Shown here piece by piece: positions 44,947 through 53,641 of a stretch of 64,000 nucleotides of DNA. Each line of letters begins with the position of its first letter. Position 1 is the first letter of the stretch. A model generated the notes under the pieces. It did not search any database. It was not told where the DNA came from and worked only from the letters and a program-made list of their open reading frames with translations. The position numbers and the translations under genes were made by a program. Source of the DNA: Photobacterium sp. DA100. GTDB lineage: Bacteria; Pseudomonadota; Gammaproteobacteria; Enterobacterales; Vibrionaceae. The stretch spans positions 496,001 through 560,000 of the forward strand of contig NZ_CP119424.1 in NCBI RefSeq assembly GCF_029223585.1, written 5' to 3'.

Positions 44947-44975
44947 AGCCCACAGATAATTCGGTGGGCTTTTTT
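44947..44975 (+). terminator. Rho-independent terminator
   Basis: AGCCCAC (44947-44953) pairs with GTGGGCT (44964-44970) and is followed by six T. Confidence 0.85.
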
Positions 44976-45078
44976 GTTATGAAAAATCGCAAGGCTAGGC
45001 GGGATTCGTGGTACACTCCCGCGCTTCATGTAGAGGCGGCTCTACCATATTTAGTTAAAGTACAATTAGAGGCGATTC

Positions 45079-46272
45079 ATGCCATTCTCTAAACTTGGGC
45101 TCAGCGAGTCATTGACCAAAGCGGTTAGCGAACTCGGATACAGCAAGCCAACAACGATCCAGAACAAGGCTATTCCTGTCATTTTGCAGGGCAAGAACCT
45201 GATTGCCGCAGCGCAAACGGGTACAGGTAAAACCGCGGGCTTTGTATTGCCAATCCTGGAAAAACTCAGCCATGGTAAAACACAACGTAAGAAGCGTATT
45301 CGTGCGTTGATCCTTGTTCCTACCCGTGAGCTTGCGATTCAAGTTGAAGAGAAGATCACACTATACAGCAAGCACCTTGGCCTGACTTCGCTGGCTATGT
45401 ATGGCGGTGTGGATGAGAAAGAGCAGAAGCAGCGTTTGATTGACGGTGTCGATGTATTGGTCGCTACGCCGGGTCGTCTGCTCGATATGTACGGCAAGCG
45501 CGCTGTTCACTTTGAAGAAGTGGAAATGCTGGTCCTCGATGAAGCTGACCGCATGCTGGATATGGGTTTTATCGATGATATCAACAAGATCATCGACCGT
45601 CTGCCTGAAGAGCTGCAGTTCCTGCTGTTCTCGGCGACGCTGTCTAACAAAGTCCGTGATTTGGCCAAATCCGTGGTCGAAAACCCGCATGAGATCAGCA
45701 TCGCTGCCAACCAAGCGTCAAAAGCAAATATCGAGCAGTGGCTGATCACGGTTGATAAAGATCAGAAGTCGGCACTGCTGAGCCATTTGATCAAAGAAAA
45801 TAACTGGGATCAGGCGTTGATTTTCATCGAAACCAAGCATGGTGCTGCCAAGCTGGTATCGCAGTTGGAAAAACGGGACATTGCTGCAGAAGCGTTCCAC
45901 AGTGGCCGTAGCCAAAAGGTGCGTGAGCAGCTGCTGGAAGACTTCAAAGCCGGCAAGATCAAATATCTTGTTGCGACTGGCGTTGGTGCCCGTGGTATTG
46001 ATATCGAAGAGCTCTCTCGGGTGGTTAACTACGATTTGCCATTCCCTGCTGATGAATATGTTCACCGAATTGGCCGTACAGGCCGTGCAGATGCATCGGG
46101 TGAGGCAATCTCGTTTGTATCGAAAGACAATTTCAAGAACCTTTGTATGATCGAGAGTCGTCTGGGGCACTTGATTGAGCGCCGTGTGGTAGAAGGTTTC
46201 GAGCCTAGAAAGCCGGTGCCGATTTCAATTTTGAATTACGTACCAAAAAGCAAACGTCAAAAGAAAGACTGA
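45079..46272 (+). CDS. rhlE: DEAD-box RNA helicase RhlE
   Basis: 397 residues. Helicase motifs are all present: Q motif (FSKLGLSESLTKAVSELGYS, KPTTIQ), AAQTGTGKTAGF (I), PTRELAIQ (Ia), GGVDE, TPGRLLD (Ib), VLDEADRMLDMGF (II), LFSATL (III), IFIETKHGAAKL (IV), VATGVGARGIDI (V, with unusual GVGA for the common DVAA) and HRIGRTGRA (VI). RhlE helps ribosome assembly and RNA turnover. The C-terminal basic tail (VPKSKRQKKD) is short. Monocistronic, with a terminator after it. The DVAARGID to GVGARGID change may alter activity, but this occurs in related Vibrio proteins as far as I remember. Confidence 0.9.
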   Translation: MPFSKLGLSESLTKAVSELGYSKPTTIQNKAIPVILQGKNLIAAAQTGTGKTAGFVLPILEKLSHGKTQRKKRIRALILVPTRELAIQVEEKITLYSKHLGLTSLAMYGGVDEKEQKQRLIDGVDVLVATPGRLLDMYGKRAVHFEEVEMLVLDEADRMLDMGFIDDINKIIDRLPEELQFLLFSATLSNKVRDLAKSVVENPHEISIAANQASKANIEQWLITVDKDQKSALLSHLIKENNWDQALIFIETKHGAAKLVSQLEKRDIAAEAFHSGRSQKVREQLLEDFKAGKIKYLVATGVGARGIDIEELSRVVNYDLPFPADEYVHRIGRTGRADASGEAISFVSKDNFKNLCMIESRLGHLIERRVVEGFEPRKPVPISILNYVPKSKRQKKD

Positions 46273-46291
46273 TTGCCTGTCAAAAATACTC

Positions 46292-46322
46292 AGCCCTTGC
46301 CATTCGGTGAGGGCTTTTTTTT
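46292..46322 (+). terminator. Rho-independent terminator of rhlE
   Basis: AGCCCT and AGGGCT, with inner GCC/GGT pairing, followed by eight T. Confidence 0.85.
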
Positions 46323-46429
46323 GCTTGGGTTTTTCATCAGTCACAGAATCTCATGCTGTTATCTGGCAGAATTTTCCCCTCTCAACATATTTACCAATGG
46401 TTCCTGCCACTTGATGGAGGCGGCATAAC

Positions 46430-46894
46430 GTGACAACCCAAAAAATTCCAGTGAATACCTCTATTGTTTCGGGCGTTGCTTTATCTGAAATTGATGGCGA
46501 GATGAAAATGCTGCTGATGAAGCGGGTAAAGGGCGGATACTGGTGCCATGTAGCCGGCTCTATCGAAGGGGAGGAAAAGGGGTGGCAGGCGATACTCCGG
46601 GAGTTTTATGAAGAAACACAAATCTCGGTAACTGAACTCTATAATGCCCAGTATTTAGAACAGTTCTTTGAGGCCAATATCAACGTATTGCAGATCATTC
46701 CGGTCTTTGCTGTGTTATGTCCTCCCAATCAACCGGTGACCTTGAATGAGGAGCATACCGAGTATCGCTGGGTGAGTCTTGAAGAAGCCAAAGCGCTGGT
46801 GCCGTTCCCCGGCCAACGCCAGGTATATGATCATGTTTGGGCACATTTTGTAGATAATCGCCCTTCCGAGCATATGAAAGTTACTATTAACTAA
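46430..46894 (+). CDS. NUDIX hydrolase
   Basis: 154 residues beginning at GTG 46430 after GGAGG. The NUDIX box GSIEGEEKGWQAILREFYEE T is complete (G x5 E x7 RE x2 EE), giving metal-dependent hydrolysis of a nucleoside-diphosphate-linked substrate. The remainder has a MutT-like fold (YRWVSLEEAKALVPFPGQ). Substrate unknown; dihydroneopterin triphosphate or dNTP types are possible. It starts a run of seven co-directional small genes with short gaps. Confidence 0.9.
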   Translation: MTTQKIPVNTSIVSGVALSEIDGEMKMLLMKRVKGGYWCHVAGSIEGEEKGWQAILREFYEETQISVTELYNAQYLEQFFEANINVLQIIPVFAVLCPPNQPVTLNEEHTEYRWVSLEEAKALVPFPGQRQVYDHVWAHFVDNRPSEHMKVTIN

Positions 46895-46924
46895 GCAAGG
46901 TTGGCGCCGCATTAAGGAATCAGA

Positions 46925-47350
46925 GTGAAACAGAGTATTGTCCATATCGCCCTCGTCGTAAAAGACTACGACGAGGCGATAGAATTTTACGTCAACAAGC
47001 TGAAATTTGAATTAATCGAAGACACCTACCAGCCTGAGCAGGACAAGCGGTGGGTGGTGGTATCGCCGCCGAATTCTAATGGTGTGACTTTGCTTCTTGC
47101 CCGAGCATCTAAGCCAGAGCAACTCGACTTCATTGGTAATCAAACAGGAGGCCGGGTATTTCTGTTTCTGAACACAGATGACTTCTGGCGTGACTACAAC
47201 CGTATGGTGGCTGATGGCATTCACTTTGTCCGTGAGCCGAAAGAACAAGATTACGGCACGGTGGCTGTTTTTGAAGATCTGTACGGAAATTTATGGGATC
47301 TGCTACAGCTCAATCCAGACCATTCTATAGCTAGACGTATTGCTCGCTAG
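46925..47350 (+). CDS. VOC-family (glyoxalase-like) protein
   Basis: 141 residues from GTG 46925 with AAGGAA upstream. The pattern KQSIVHIALVVKDYDEAIEF, YVNKLKFELIED, FLNTDDFWRDYNRMVADGI and FEDLYGNLWDLLQL is that of the VOC superfamily. The N-terminal metal-ligand His is present (VHIALV). Substrate unknown. It lies 30 bases after the NUDIX gene. Confidence 0.88.
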   Translation: MKQSIVHIALVVKDYDEAIEFYVNKLKFELIEDTYQPEQDKRWVVVSPPNSNGVTLLLARASKPEQLDFIGNQTGGRVFLFLNTDDFWRDYNRMVADGIHFVREPKEQDYGTVAVFEDLYGNLWDLLQLNPDHSIARRIAR

Positions 47351-47368
47351 CAGATGATGGGATCAGCT

Positions 47369-47728
47369 ATGAACAAAGAACAGATCATTGAATTTATTTT
47401 GACTCTTCCCGAAGCCGAATTGGATTATCCCTTTGGTACCGATGTCATGGTGTTCAAGGTGCTGGGCAAGATGTTTACGCTTATCATTGTCAATGATGGT
47501 ATTGTCGATATTAACCTCAAAGGGGCTCCGGCGGACAATGAAGCGCTAGCGTCCATGTTCACGGCTATACGCCCTGGCTACCACATGAACAAAAAGCACT
47601 GGATAACGGTATCTGTAACTGAGGAGATTGAAGATGGCATGCTGAAGGGCCTGATCGATCGCTCCTACGACTTGGTGGTAGCTAAGTTGAAAAAAGCCGA
47701 CAGGGAACGGCTTGCGATTCATAGGTAA
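47369..47728 (+). CDS. MmcQ/YjbR-family protein
   Basis: 119 residues from ATG 47369; ATG 47354 is possible too. It shows the CyaY-like double-wing fold of this family (LPEAELDYPFGTDVMVFKVL, GKMFTLIIVND, HMNKKHWITVSV, LIDRSYDLVVAKL). DNA binding is suggested for the family but unproven. It lies just after the VOC gene, likely in the same transcript. Confidence 0.85.
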   Translation: MNKEQIIEFILTLPEAELDYPFGTDVMVFKVLGKMFTLIIVNDGIVDINLKGAPADNEALASMFTAIRPGYHMNKKHWITVSVTEEIEDGMLKGLIDRSYDLVVAKLKKADRERLAIHR

Positions 47729-47876
47729 TGAGTAAACCATGGGTAAATCTTCTTTGCTTACAAGGCATGCAAAGATAGGAGATCCAGAAGCGGTTGCTGA
47801 CAGAGCCACTCTGAACAAGGTGATATGCTTATACTCATTAGAATAGTAAGAGCAGTAAAGGGAAACAGACAGTCAG

Positions 47877-48452
47877 ATGGCAAGTAGGTTAGAAACAGAG
47901 AGGTTAATACTGCGTCAGTGGAAGCGGGAGGATTATCCAGACTACGCCAGACTGAATGCTGACCCCACGGTTATGATGTATTTCCCCGCGGTGTTGTCCC
48001 GGCAGGAAAGTGAAGCCCAAGCGGCACGGATCACTCAGCTGATCGCGGAAAATGGCTGGGGGTTCTGGGCGGCAGAGCTAAAGGCGACAGGGCAATTTAT
48101 CGGCTTTGTGGGCTTACACCGCCAAGATGAGTTGTCAGGGATCCCCAATGCACCATTTATCGAAATTGGTTGGCGGCTTGCCAAAGAATACTGGGGTAAG
48201 GGTTATGCTCCCGAGGCTGCTCGTCGAGCATTGCAATTTGCTTTTGAACAGCTGTCAGCGCCAAGCATCTACGCATTTACTGCTTTGCCCAATACCCCCT
48301 CGCAACGGGTGATGGACAAAATCGGTATGACGAATATCGGACAAGACTTTGACCACCCCAAGTTACCAGTCGGGCATCATCTCAGGCGCCACTGCCTTTA
48401 TCAGGTAACCCGAGAGACTTGGTTAGGAAGACTAAAGCCGCGCAGCCCTTGA
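47877..48452 (+). CDS. GNAT N-acetyltransferase, RimJ/RimL type
   Basis: 191 residues. LETERLILRQWKREDYPDYA opens the typical RimJ/L domain. EIGWRLAKEYWGKGYAPEAA is the acetyl-CoA-binding loop, and NTPSQRVMDKIGM is the C-terminal motif. It transfers acetyl to an amine of an unknown acceptor (protein N-terminus or small molecule). It has a run of AAAGGGAAA 14 bases before the start. Confidence 0.88.
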   Translation: MASRLETERLILRQWKREDYPDYARLNADPTVMMYFPAVLSRQESEAQAARITQLIAENGWGFWAAELKATGQFIGFVGLHRQDELSGIPNAPFIEIGWRLAKEYWGKGYAPEAARRALQFAFEQLSAPSIYAFTALPNTPSQRVMDKIGMTNIGQDFDHPKLPVGHHLRRHCLYQVTRETWLGRLKPRSP

Positions 48453-48478
48453 TGTCGCCGGCATGAAATGGAGGAAAA

Positions 48479-48871
48479 ATGACGGGTATTTGCGATCTGC
48501 AAGAGCTGCTGAAATCTATGGCCCCTGAACTGACAGAAGGGGAGTATGTATTTTGTAGTGTTGACGGTGAGTTAGAAACATATCTCGCATTGTCGCCTAT
48601 TGCGACCTTTCAAGAGTCGGAAGGACTAACGCTAGTCGTCAGCAAACAAAACGCTGATAGGGCCTGCTTGGCTTATGAGTCGACTTATAGAATGCTTACC
48701 CTCACTGTGCATTCCAGCCTAGATGCGGTGGGTTTAACGGCTGCAGTCTCCTCCAAGCTCGCAGAGCAGGAAATAAGTGCCAATGTTATAGCGGCGTATT
48801 ACCATGACCACGTATTTGTACCGAGTGCCAAGGCCGAACATGCTTTGCGTGCTCTCAAATCACTTTCTTAA
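48479..48871 (+). CDS. ACT-domain protein (YkfA/DUF3388-like), small
   Basis: 130 residues with GGAGGAAAA before the ATG. Two ACT-like beta-alpha-beta units are evident (GEYVFCSVDGELETYLALSP; RMLTLTVHSSLDAVGLTAAV and AYYHDHVFVPSAKAEHAL). The second fits the pattern of ACT_7-type proteins that bind amino acids. Function unknown. It continues the small-enzyme run, 27 bases after the GNAT gene. Confidence 0.78.
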   Translation: MTGICDLQELLKSMAPELTEGEYVFCSVDGELETYLALSPIATFQESEGLTLVVSKQNADRACLAYESTYRMLTLTVHSSLDAVGLTAAVSSKLAEQEISANVIAAYYHDHVFVPSAKAEHALRALKSLS

Positions 48872-48916
48872 ACAACGGAAGTAAAGCTTGTTCTTGTCTG
48901 GACGAAAGGATGCTTA

Positions 48917-49384
48917 ATGGCGAAAGTCTATTTATTTGATTGGGGAGACACCTTGATGGTCGACTTCCCTCAGTACCAAGGAAAAATGTGTGACTGGCCC
49001 GAAGTGAAGGCGGTACCGGGAGCGCGGGAAGCCCTTCACCGTTTGTCGGCGAAATACCCAATCTATGTTGCAACCAACGCCGATGACTCGTCAGTTGATG
49101 ATATTAAACAGGCTTTCAAACGAGCAGGGCTAGCGAAGTTTATCAGTGGCTATTTTTGTAAAGTCAATATGGGGATCGCCAAAGGTACGCCAGACTACTT
49201 TCAGCGCATAGTTTTGGCGCTGGATGTCGAGCCTTTTGAGATCACTATGGTCGGCGATACGTTGGAAAAGGACATTCAGCCGGCTATGGCGGCAGGATTG
49301 CAGGCAATTTGGTATCAGCCGGATTTTACGCTAAAGGGCGAAAGGCAATATCAACAAATTAGGCATTTGGAAGAGCTGGTATAG
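48917..49384 (+). CDS. HAD-superfamily hydrolase
   Basis: 155 residues. Motif I is YLFDWGDTLMVD (DxGDT variant of DxDxT, where the second Asp is replaced by Gly-Asp), motif II is VATNADDSS, and motif IV is MVGDTLEKDIQPAMAAGLQA. The second catalytic position is retained as DWGD. It is likely a phosphatase for a small metabolite. It is encoded between ACT-domain and GNAT genes. Confidence 0.85.
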   Translation: MAKVYLFDWGDTLMVDFPQYQGKMCDWPEVKAVPGAREALHRLSAKYPIYVATNADDSSVDDIKQAFKRAGLAKFISGYFCKVNMGIAKGTPDYFQRIVLALDVEPFEITMVGDTLEKDIQPAMAAGLQAIWYQPDFTLKGERQYQQIRHLEELV

Positions 49385-49399
49385 CGAGTGAGGGAATAG

Positions 49400-49921
49400 A
49401 TGAAATTAGTTTCTCCGAGTGAGGAGTATCGATTGGCTTTCGATCGGTTTTACGATGATTTTGTTAATCATGATAAGGAAAACGCCTCGTATTATGAGGG
49501 CGGAAAAAAGAATTTTGATCGATATATTCAATCGTTAATTGATGAGTCCAACGGCATGAATTTACCTGAAGGGTATGTGCCTTGTCACCATTATTGGCTT
49601 GTAGACTCGAGTCAAGAAATATTGGGGGTGATCCGGATTCGTCACAATATCAATACGCCTTTTTTATCCCATGAAGCAGGGCACATCGGTTATGATATTG
49701 CTCCTCGTTTTCGAGGCCAAGGTTACGGAAAAGCCATGTTGAAGCTGGCTCTGCCGAAAGCCTGCCAATTAGGTATCGCAACAGCCCTCATCACTGCTGA
49801 CGAAGACAATATCGCCTCACGCACTGTCATTGAACGCAATGGTGGGCAATTAGATAAAATAGTGCAGGGTAAGGTATTTCAGTATCCCATCGCTCGATAC
49901 TGGGTTGACTGCTGTTGTTAA
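49400..49921 (+). CDS. GNAT N-acetyltransferase
   Basis: 173 residues with GAGGGAATAG before the ATG. The acetyl-CoA motif is HIGYDIAPRFRGQGYGKAML, followed by NIASRTVIERNGG. Target unknown. It is the last of the co-directional small genes; a terminator follows and then the inserted region. Confidence 0.88.
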   Translation: MKLVSPSEEYRLAFDRFYDDFVNHDKENASYYEGGKKNFDRYIQSLIDESNGMNLPEGYVPCHHYWLVDSSQEILGVIRIRHNINTPFLSHEAGHIGYDIAPRFRGQGYGKAMLKLALPKACQLGIATALITADEDNIASRTVIERNGGQLDKIVQGKVFQYPIARYWVDCCC

Positions 49922-49963
49922 AGTCGCGTCATAATCGGTAGAAATCATTAGTAATCAAGCTGC

Positions 49964-49985
49964 GAAAAGGGGGATTCCCCTTTTC
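49964..49985 (+). terminator. Rho-independent terminator
   Basis: GAAAAGGGG pairs with CCCCTTTTC around GATT. It lies at the left edge of the direct repeat of the inserted region. Confidence 0.75.
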
Positions 49986-50060
49986 ACACTTTGGCTAAAT
50001 GCTATCCTTCGTGCCAGTTATAGCGTGATATCCGGAAGTAAGATGAATTTTAACCGTATT
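49983..50060 (+). repeat. Left direct repeat of the inserted region
   Basis: 78 bases from TTCACACTTTGGCTA to AACCGTATT. They match 53031-53119 throughout except for an 11-base gap (CCCGCCGCTAA is added in the right copy). The left copy carries the exonuclease promoter region, ribosome binding site and first six codons. Confidence 0.9.
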
Positions 50061-50096
50061 ACGTTCTGGTTTCGTACTAACAAGTCTGTCGCTTAG
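50043..50096 (+). pseudogene. Truncated first codons of the exonuclease gene
   Basis: MNFNRI is identical to the start of the exonuclease at 53102, then TFWFRTNKSVA and TAG. The frame leaves the gene at the insertion point, 50061. Confidence 0.85.
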
Positions 50097-50476
50097 GTTA
50101 TTGATATAAAATCAATAGGTGATACAGCGAAATTTTGTAAGCTTTTTGCTGTGCTACCTTTTGATTGACCTCTTGTTTGAAGCTCAAAAGAGTTAGCCAT
50201 GCTGCTGGTTGGTTTGGATCTATGTGTGTATGACAGACGGAGTTGGCGAGAGCCTTGATAAATTTCACAGCCATCCAATGCTGCTTCATTTAGCCTATAT
50301 AAAATCTGATGTGTTAAAAAAATGCCCCATTGTCTGTTAGTGCTAAAGCTCATTCACAGTATGTTAATACTGATTAACGATATATTTTCTAATCTCTGCC
50401 CCCTGTCCACAACAAAAGGTCTTCCATTGGCAGACCTTCCGTTATGATGTACTAAGTGCGTTTTAGCGAATGAAGA

Positions 50477-51400
50477 TTAATCTCCGTTTATCGAAATTCT
50501 AATTTTATTAAGTGAAACTTTACCAATCCCTTTGATTGCTAAGAGTTCTTCATCTTTCATTTCACTTAACTGACTAATAGTATTTACACCATGAGATTTC
50601 AAATCATCTATTGATGTTTTATTTATACCATTAATCAAATGTATGTATCCGATCTTATTATAAAAGTACTCAATTTTTTCTTTAGGGTTTAAAAAGGCAT
50701 AATCATACAGTCTATCAATGCTTCCATAATACCCAACAACCTTACTATGAATTAAATTATGGCTTTTAGATAAACTTGGTAAATTATTTATAGCATTAAT
50801 TTTCTCCACATAAGACAAATCACCTTCGATTATCTCCCTGAAGCTTTTTGCATATATCAGATACTGTTCAGAATCTACCTGTCCCGCATCAGAAGCAGCT
50901 GTCGCACCTTTATCAAGAAAATCGAATTGGCTATCTAGTTTTACGCTCCAAATACCTTGCGATTCATCTCCATATTGTGGGCAATCTCCCAACTCCCCCT
51001 CAAAAGTCTCCCCGCTTTTTTCTAGAATCCAAAGAGGTGTACTTATTTTTAAGGTTGGATGAAATTCAAATCCAGTTATCAAAGAGTGGTATTCAGAACT
51101 TAGTCGATGCCCAACCTCTTTTTGATATTTTGCAATTAATAATTCAGTCTCATCTAAAGAACCAAGAGAAATATTGTCATATTTAGAGCATAACCCCTTT
51201 AATTCATCTAACTTTTCTTTTGCTAAATTAACTCTAGACTTTTTAGTATCTAAATTATCAGTTTTTTCGCAAATGTTTAATGATTCATTAATTATCGTTG
51301 TTAACCTGTTTACTCTCTCTGTCAAATATTCAGTATTGATATCAAGGTAAACATCTTTTTCTTCAGCCTTTTTTTTCTTGAATAAATCCCAAAATCCCAT
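50477..51400 (-). CDS. Unknown protein with C-terminal helix-hairpin-helix
   Basis: 307 residues with GAGGTTT ahead of ATG 51400. The N-terminus is strongly basic (MGFWDLFKKKKAEEKD), followed by a coiled-coil-like part (about 20-110), a middle domain of unknown type (FHPTLKISTPLWILEKSGET) and a C-terminal HhH (about 268-305, GVNTISQLSEMKDEELLAIK GIGKVSLNKI), similar to those of DNA-binding or polymerase-alpha-like modules. It is AT-rich compared with neighbours. It is the largest gene of the inserted region. Its function is unknown, and an anti-phage or DNA-maintenance role is only a guess. Confidence 0.6.
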   Translation of the reverse strand: MGFWDLFKKKKAEEKDVYLDINTEYLTERVNRLTTIINESLNICEKTDNLDTKKSRVNLAKEKLDELKGLCSKYDNISLGSLDETELLIAKYQKEVGHRLSSEYHSLITGFEFHPTLKISTPLWILEKSGETFEGELGDCPQYGDESQGIWSVKLDSQFDFLDKGATAASDAGQVDSEQYLIYAKSFREIIEGDLSYVEKINAINNLPSLSKSHNLIHSKVVGYYGSIDRLYDYAFLNPKEKIEYFYNKIGYIHLINGINKTSIDDLKSHGVNTISQLSEMKDEELLAIKGIGKVSLNKIRISINGD

Positions 51401-51744
51401 CTGGAAACCTCATAATTAATATAAACCTATTACATTAATAGTATCATGGGCTTACAAATTTATACTGTTCTCAATCCACAGTTTTGTCATGCTAGCCGTA
51501 AGCATCAGAGCTCATATGTTTAAGTAAATGCTTTACTTTTCTGTTTTTGCACTATTTTTGTACAATAACACCGAAGTAACACTTATTCTCAATAAATTCA
51601 GTTACCTGAATTTACTAGGTTAAAGCACAAACACTAACAAACTTTTACCCCGTAGCGTGACAACTAAATCACGAACCGCAGTTATATGGATATTAAGCGT
51701 AACTAACTGTAAGATATAACAATGTTAAGAATGGAGTTCAGCAA
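51401..51744. other. Intergenic region in the inserted segment
   Basis: About 340 AT-rich bases between divergent genes, probably with both promoters. GGAGTTCAGCAA precedes ATG 51745. No other signal is seen. Confidence 0.5.
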
Positions 51745-52062
51745 ATGAAAGCCTATGACTTTATCGCTATTGGCATATCGCTTGTTTCAGCAATCATTGC
51801 CTTTTTGTCTTACCTTGCAGCTAGGAAAGCTAACAAGCATTCAGAGAGAGCCAACCTAATCACAGAGCTAGACACCCAAAAGGCACTCTACGAGCATTAC
51901 GTTCAGCGATACCGTGACGAATTCACCAAGTACGAGAATAACAAAAACTTGGGAGACAGCTTTGCTGAGGCTTGTAGAAATGCCGCATCAGACTACCAAC
52001 AGCAATATCAAAAAGCAGAACGAGAAGTCATCCGACTCAGAGAACAGCTTGCCAATAGTTAA
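51745..52062 (+). CDS. Small membrane protein with coiled coil, unknown
   Basis: 105 residues with GGAGTTCAGC upstream. One N-terminal helix (about 6-27, FIAIGISLVSAIIAFLSYLA) is followed by a charged alpha-helical region with coiled-coil periodicity (about 30-105). It may anchor a complex in the membrane. No family is recognised. Confidence 0.55.
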   Translation: MKAYDFIAIGISLVSAIIAFLSYLAARKANKHSERANLITELDTQKALYEHYVQRYRDEFTKYENNKNLGDSFAEACRNAASDYQQQYQKAEREVIRLREQLANS

Positions 52063-52312
52063 TTTAAGTACTCAGAGGCTCACTCAGTTAATTCATGAAT
52101 TACTAAATTAGCAATACAACTGACTCACAATTGTTCAGATATGTGCTAGAAATATTTATTAGGCTGTATTAATAGTGCTCCTATTGGCAACTCGCCACTT
52201 TTAAATTCAATTACGGTTTAGATAGAGTATTGTTAGATAGGGGGGGAGGGGTTCTAGTTTTGTCCGCCCCCCCTTGGTGCTTACCATTTTTTTAGCAAGC
52301 AAGGAGCTGCAA

Positions 52313-52717
52313 GTGATTGAAGTGATTTTTAAAGGGGTAGCAGTTTTATTTTGTTTGTGTGTTATGGTGGTTCTACTTGAAATATCTAGATTTAAGTGGG
52401 TTGGCTTTAAACGAAGGCAGGCATTATCCCGCCGTAAACAAGAAGTAGCCGAGTGGGAAGATATTAATGCCCGTAGAACCCCAACTTTGCCAAAAGAACG
52501 TTTGACCCTTACTACAGATAAAACTGTGGGTGTTAAGCTGGAATCCATAGATGAGGTGATTCAGGCTGATAATGAAGAGTACGAGTATCAGCTTATGGTT
52601 TGCTCAATAGCTGCACAGGCGGCTATGAGTAGAGAGAGGCAGGCCGCAAAAAACAAGGTTCATCGCAGATTAGCGGGAACTAAAAACAAGCGGCCCAAAC
52701 TAACGATAGTGAAGTAG
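52313..52717 (+). CDS. Small membrane protein, unknown
   Basis: 134 residues from GTG 52313, chosen because AAGGAG lies six bases upstream; the frame is open to 52274. An N-terminal helix (VIEVIFKGVAVLFCLCVMVV) is followed by a basic region (KRRQALSRRKQEVAEW), an acidic middle and a basic C-terminus (KNKVHRRLAGTKNKRPKL). No family is recognised. It is preceded by a G/C homopolymer run (52238-52273) that is unusual in this AT-rich segment. Confidence 0.55.
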   Translation: MIEVIFKGVAVLFCLCVMVVLLEISRFKWVGFKRRQALSRRKQEVAEWEDINARRTPTLPKERLTLTTDKTVGVKLESIDEVIQADNEEYEYQLMVCSIAAQAAMSRERQAAKNKVHRRLAGTKNKRPKLTIVK

Positions 52718-52737
52718 GAAATTAGCCGTAACTAAAC

Positions 52738-52899
52738 TTACCCCATATTCATAAGCTTTTTAGCTCGCTGAACTGTTGACGGATTGCAACCGATCTCCAA
52801 AGCCACTTTTCTTATACTCATGCCACTATCTAACAGCTCGATGATTTTAGATGTCCTTTCTTGATCACGCTTTCGGCCCTGTGACCTGTATGATTGACC
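52738..52899 (-). pseudogene. C-terminal helix-turn-helix of a serine recombinase (resolvase) remnant
   Basis: Open frame between stops, with 53 codons. GRKRDQERTSKIIELLDSGM followed by SIRKVALEIGCNPSTVQRAK matches the resolvase-type HTH (PF02796) that binds recombination sites. The catalytic N-terminal domain is missing and no start is supported. It could be the trace of the enzyme that moved this element. The family call is by recognition of the motif. Confidence 0.65.
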
Positions 52900-53030
52900 T
52901 CATGACAGGTGTTTTCCAGCATATTTCGAGCAGTGGGCTTTGAATGTGGGCTAGGTTGTCGCATGGTCCGAATCTCTCAGATTACAGCGAGATACCTTGA
53001 TAACAGCAACTTAGTGGTAATTCCTCTTAC

Positions 53031-53119
53031 TTCACACTTTGGCTAACCCGCCGCTAAATGCTATCCTTCGTGCCAGTTATAGCGTGATATCCGGAAGTAA
53101 GATGAATTTTAACCGTATT
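53031..53119 (+). repeat. Right direct repeat of the inserted region
   Basis: 89 bases. Same sequence as 49983-50060 apart from an 11-base insert (after GGCTA). It includes the ribosome binding site and start of the intact exonuclease gene. Confidence 0.9.
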
Positions 53120-53641
53120 GTTTGTTTTGACCTCGAAATGTGCTGTTGGAATGATGGCCGCGAGTCAAGAACAGGTGAGATCATTGAAATTGGCGTTGCA
53201 GAGCTCGATCTCACCAGCGGTGAGGTTGTACGCAGAGCCCAGCACTTTGTCAAACCGGATCATGATGAAGTGTCGCCGTTCTGCACAGAGCTTACGGGGA
53301 TAAAACCTGAAGTGGTGGCCAAGAACGGTAAGCCGCTTGGGCATATTTTGAAATCCATTGAACAGAAGTTCGGTGGTCGGCATAAAATCTATGCGGCCTG
53401 GGGACGTGATGACATTATCCTTCGTAAGGAGTGCGAAGAAAAGGGCCTGAAGGTTCCATTTGATGAGTATCTCAACCTAGCAACCTTGTTCCGGTTGCAG
53501 CGCCATGTGACCAAGAAGCGATGTGGCCAGCGAGCTGCGATGGAAATGGCTGGTATCGAATGGGAAGGGCGGCAGCACTCTGGCTACGATGATGCCTACA
53601 ATTTAGCGCGGTTAGCCAAAACACTTTTCATTAATGATTAA
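53102..53641 (+). CDS. DEDDh-type 3'-5' exonuclease
   Basis: 179 residues from ATG 53102 with GGAAG upstream. DEDDh exonuclease motifs: RIVCFDLEMCCW (Asp, Glu), EIGVAELDL, AAWGRDDIILRKE (Asp in ExoII) and HSGYDDAYNLARL (His, Asp in ExoIII). This group includes RNase T/ERI1-like RNA nucleases; RNA or DNA as substrate is not determined. Its 5' end is duplicated at 49983, so an insertion separated it from its old upstream region and replaced the promoter by a copy. Confidence 0.88.
   Translation: MNFNRIVCFDLEMCCWNDGRESRTGEIIEIGVAELDLTSGEVVRRAQHFVKPDHDEVSPFCTELTGIKPEVVAKNGKPLGHILKSIEQKFGGRHKIYAAWGRDDIILRKECEEKGLKVPFDEYLNLATLFRLQRHVTKKRCGQRAAMEMAGIEWEGRQHSGYDDAYNLARLAKTLFIND

Larger units (their letters stand above)
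50061..53030. mobile_element. Inserted region of about 3 kb bounded by direct repeats
   Basis: This stretch separates two copies of the exonuclease 5' end and lacks similarity to the flanks. It holds a helix-hairpin-helix protein, two small membrane proteins and a serine-recombinase tail. The right repeat gives the exonuclease gene a complete start again, as integrative elements do when they enter the 5' end of a gene. No intact integrase is present. From 50097 to 50476 no gene is convincing; an 86-codon minus frame (50093-50353) has no ribosome binding site. Confidence 0.7.

Noticed and set aside
46430..49921. Run of small single-domain genes (NUDIX, VOC, YjbR, GNAT, ACT, HAD, GNAT) resembling integron cassettes
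   Set aside because: No repeated attC-like imperfect palindromes with conserved RYYYAAC/GTTRRRY ends lie between the genes, and spacings vary. They look like ordinary chromosomal genes.
50093..50353. 86-codon minus-strand frame in the inserted region
   Set aside because: No ribosome binding site, unusual composition, and it ends at the repeat border. Treated as non-coding.
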